Of a DNA stretch of 64,000 nt, positions 63,306 to 64,000 are shown piece after piece. The translations under genes and the position numbers were made by a program. The notes beneath the pieces are model-generated. The model had not been told where the DNA came from and made no database searches. It worked only from the letters and a program-made list of their open reading frames with translations. How positions within the stretch are numbered: the stretch's first letter is position 1; each line of letters starts with the position of its first letter. Origin of the DNA: Candidatus Enterococcus moelleringii (GTDB taxonomy: Bacteria; Bacillota; Bacilli; Lactobacillales; Enterococcaceae); NCBI RefSeq assembly GCF_017377575.1, contig NZ_JAFREM010000011.1, forward strand, positions 94,033 to 158,032, written 5' to 3'.

Positions 63306-63570
63306 AGAGACTCCTACCTTCAAACGTGACTTCAAACGTATTAAGAAAAAACATTACGACATGCACAAGTTGAAAGTGGCAGTGAGTTTGATTGTTGCTC
63401 AGGAAAAAGAGACCCTTATTAGAAAGTATAAGGATCATTCATTGGTGGGGAATTGGCAAGGTTACCGGGAACTACATATTCAAAAAGATTGGCTGTTAAT
63501 TTATCGAATAGACGAAAACGAATTGATTTTAACCTTAACGAGGACGGGTTCTCACGATGAAATTCTATGA
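63292..63570 (+). CDS. YafQ-family mRNA interferase toxin
   Basis: A 92-residue RelE-superfamily toxin of the YafQ type, which cuts mRNA on the ribosome. MLRIRETPTFKRDFKRIKKK at the start, then the His of KDHSL, the His of RELHI, the Asp-Trp of QKDWLL and the His of TGSHDEIL near the C-terminus match YafQ active-site positions (the last aromatic residue is Leu here). ATG 63292 has GGGAG upstream and overlaps the antitoxin gene. The pair lies between two copies of a 94-bp direct repeat. Confidence 0.9.
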   Translation: MLRIRETPTFKRDFKRIKKKHYDMHKLKVAVSLIVAQEKETLIRKYKDHSLVGNWQGYRELHIQKDWLLIYRIDENELILTLTRTGSHDEIL

Positions 63571-63665
63571 GTTGTTTGAATTCCAGAAACCTGACATCTG
63601 AATTAATGGGCCTCAATAAGCATACCCTCGAAAATTGAACATAGGGCTAATCGAATCCTAGGCAT

Positions 63666-63759
63666 AAGTTCCACAAAGCACCAGAAATTGATCCAGAAGA
63701 AATTTAAACTATACGAATAAAGCCAGAGAATCTGTGATGGATTCTCTGGCTTTTTTTGT
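63666..63759 (+). repeat. 94-bp direct repeat, copy 2 (duplicated ATPase 3' end and terminator)
   Basis: Exactly 780 bp after copy 1, with one difference. It contains a non-expressed fragment of the ATPase C-terminus and a complete terminator that now serves the toxin-antitoxin operon. The sequence after it is presumably the original downstream flank of the ATPase gene. Confidence 0.97.
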
Positions 63760-64000
63760 GATTTGAAAAAATAAAAGGCTTTTTTTTGCGTACTTATATT
63801 ATGGGACCAATAAATCCCTAAAAAAGTAATTACGAGACAGAAAGAAGTTGCTCGGCTAAAACAGTTAGAAAAGCCGACTGACAAAATAGCTAGACAGCAA
63901 AATGTGTTAAAAAAAACACTAATTCTAAAATAAGTGTTTGCAATCAAATAATTTTTCGGTATGATATCAAAGTTGAAATTTATCCTTGAATTAAAGAAAA
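63760..64000. other. gene-free end of window with an outgoing promoter
   Basis: AT-rich, no supported frame. TTGCAA (63938-63943), 16 bp, TATGAT (63960-63965) is a good promoter pointing to a gene beyond the right edge. Confidence 0.5.

Noticed and set aside
63603..63947. Minus-strand frame of 114 codons at the right end
   Set aside because: It runs across the duplicated terminator and repeat sequence, has no ribosome-binding site and an odd composition; best seen as chance.

Overview
The window reads as chromosomal DNA of a low-GC Gram-positive coccus, most likely Enterococcus; the species cannot be fixed from the sequence. The evidence is the order Gls24-fakA-recG-plsX-second acyl carrier protein-rnc-smc-HAD-ftsY, a fused glutathione synthetase (GshF), the acpS-alr-mazF block, a Ddl of enterococcal type, and an LPXTG surface protein. 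I see no rRNA, tRNA, phage, transposase or CRISPR array.

Layout. 1-6.8 kb: Gls24/Asp23 protein, fatty-acid kinase FakA, RecG, PlsX with an auxiliary acyl carrier protein (lipid uptake and synthesis), then a dipeptidase. 6.9-7.9 kb (minus): an LPXTG wall protein. 8.2-14.6 kb: rnc, smc, a HAD phosphatase and ftsY. 14.7-16.7 kb: azlCD branched-chain amino acid exporter divergent from its likely LysR regulator. 16.8-19.1 kb: gshF. 19.4-25.5 kb: two regulator+ABC export operons (an HTH-AbrB fusion with ATPase and permease; a YtrA-like GntR with ATPase and permease), separated by small membrane and helical proteins and one gene broken by a stop codon. 25.5-29.4 kb: LOG-family protein, a helical unknown, a phosphoesterase, an MFS-like protein and a DUF188 protein. 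29.5-36.3 kb: a cell-wall precursor block (ddl, murF, alr) with cshA, acpS and a MazF-type toxin. 36.8-42.2 kb: an Mga-type regulator and a heterodimeric ABC exporter. 42.3-46.5 kb: a quinone-oxidoreductase-like enzyme, an unknown, and a 911-residue YhgE/Pip protein. 46.5-49.6 kb: a long repeat-filled leader and a KimA-like potassium transporter. 49.6-53.0 kb (minus): an OpuC-type compatible-solute ABC transporter, so potassium uptake and osmolyte uptake are convergent neighbours. 53.3-56.5 kb: a VOC protein, queA and a tocopherol-cyclase-like protein. 56.9-59.5 kb: a large secreted beta-helix-like protein. 60.3-62.9 kb: a P-type cation ATPase. 63.0-63.6 kb: a DinJ/YafQ-type toxin-antitoxin pair.

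Three non-coding patterns stand out. (A) A roughly 145-bp element occurs seven times: five tandem copies (period 151-152 bp) in front of the kimA-like gene, and single copies in front of the HTH-AbrB operon and in front of an ABC permease. Each ends in a hairpin whose two arms change together, and each is followed closely by a GGAG ribosome-binding-like sequence. (B) A second intergenic family has a conserved outer stem (GGCTTCRCAAA/TTTGCGAAGCC) around a variable inner stem, at four places. (C) The toxin-antitoxin pair is bracketed by two copies (93/94 identical, exactly 780 bp apart) of the 3' end and terminator of the ATPase gene, which looks like the scar of a cassette insertion.
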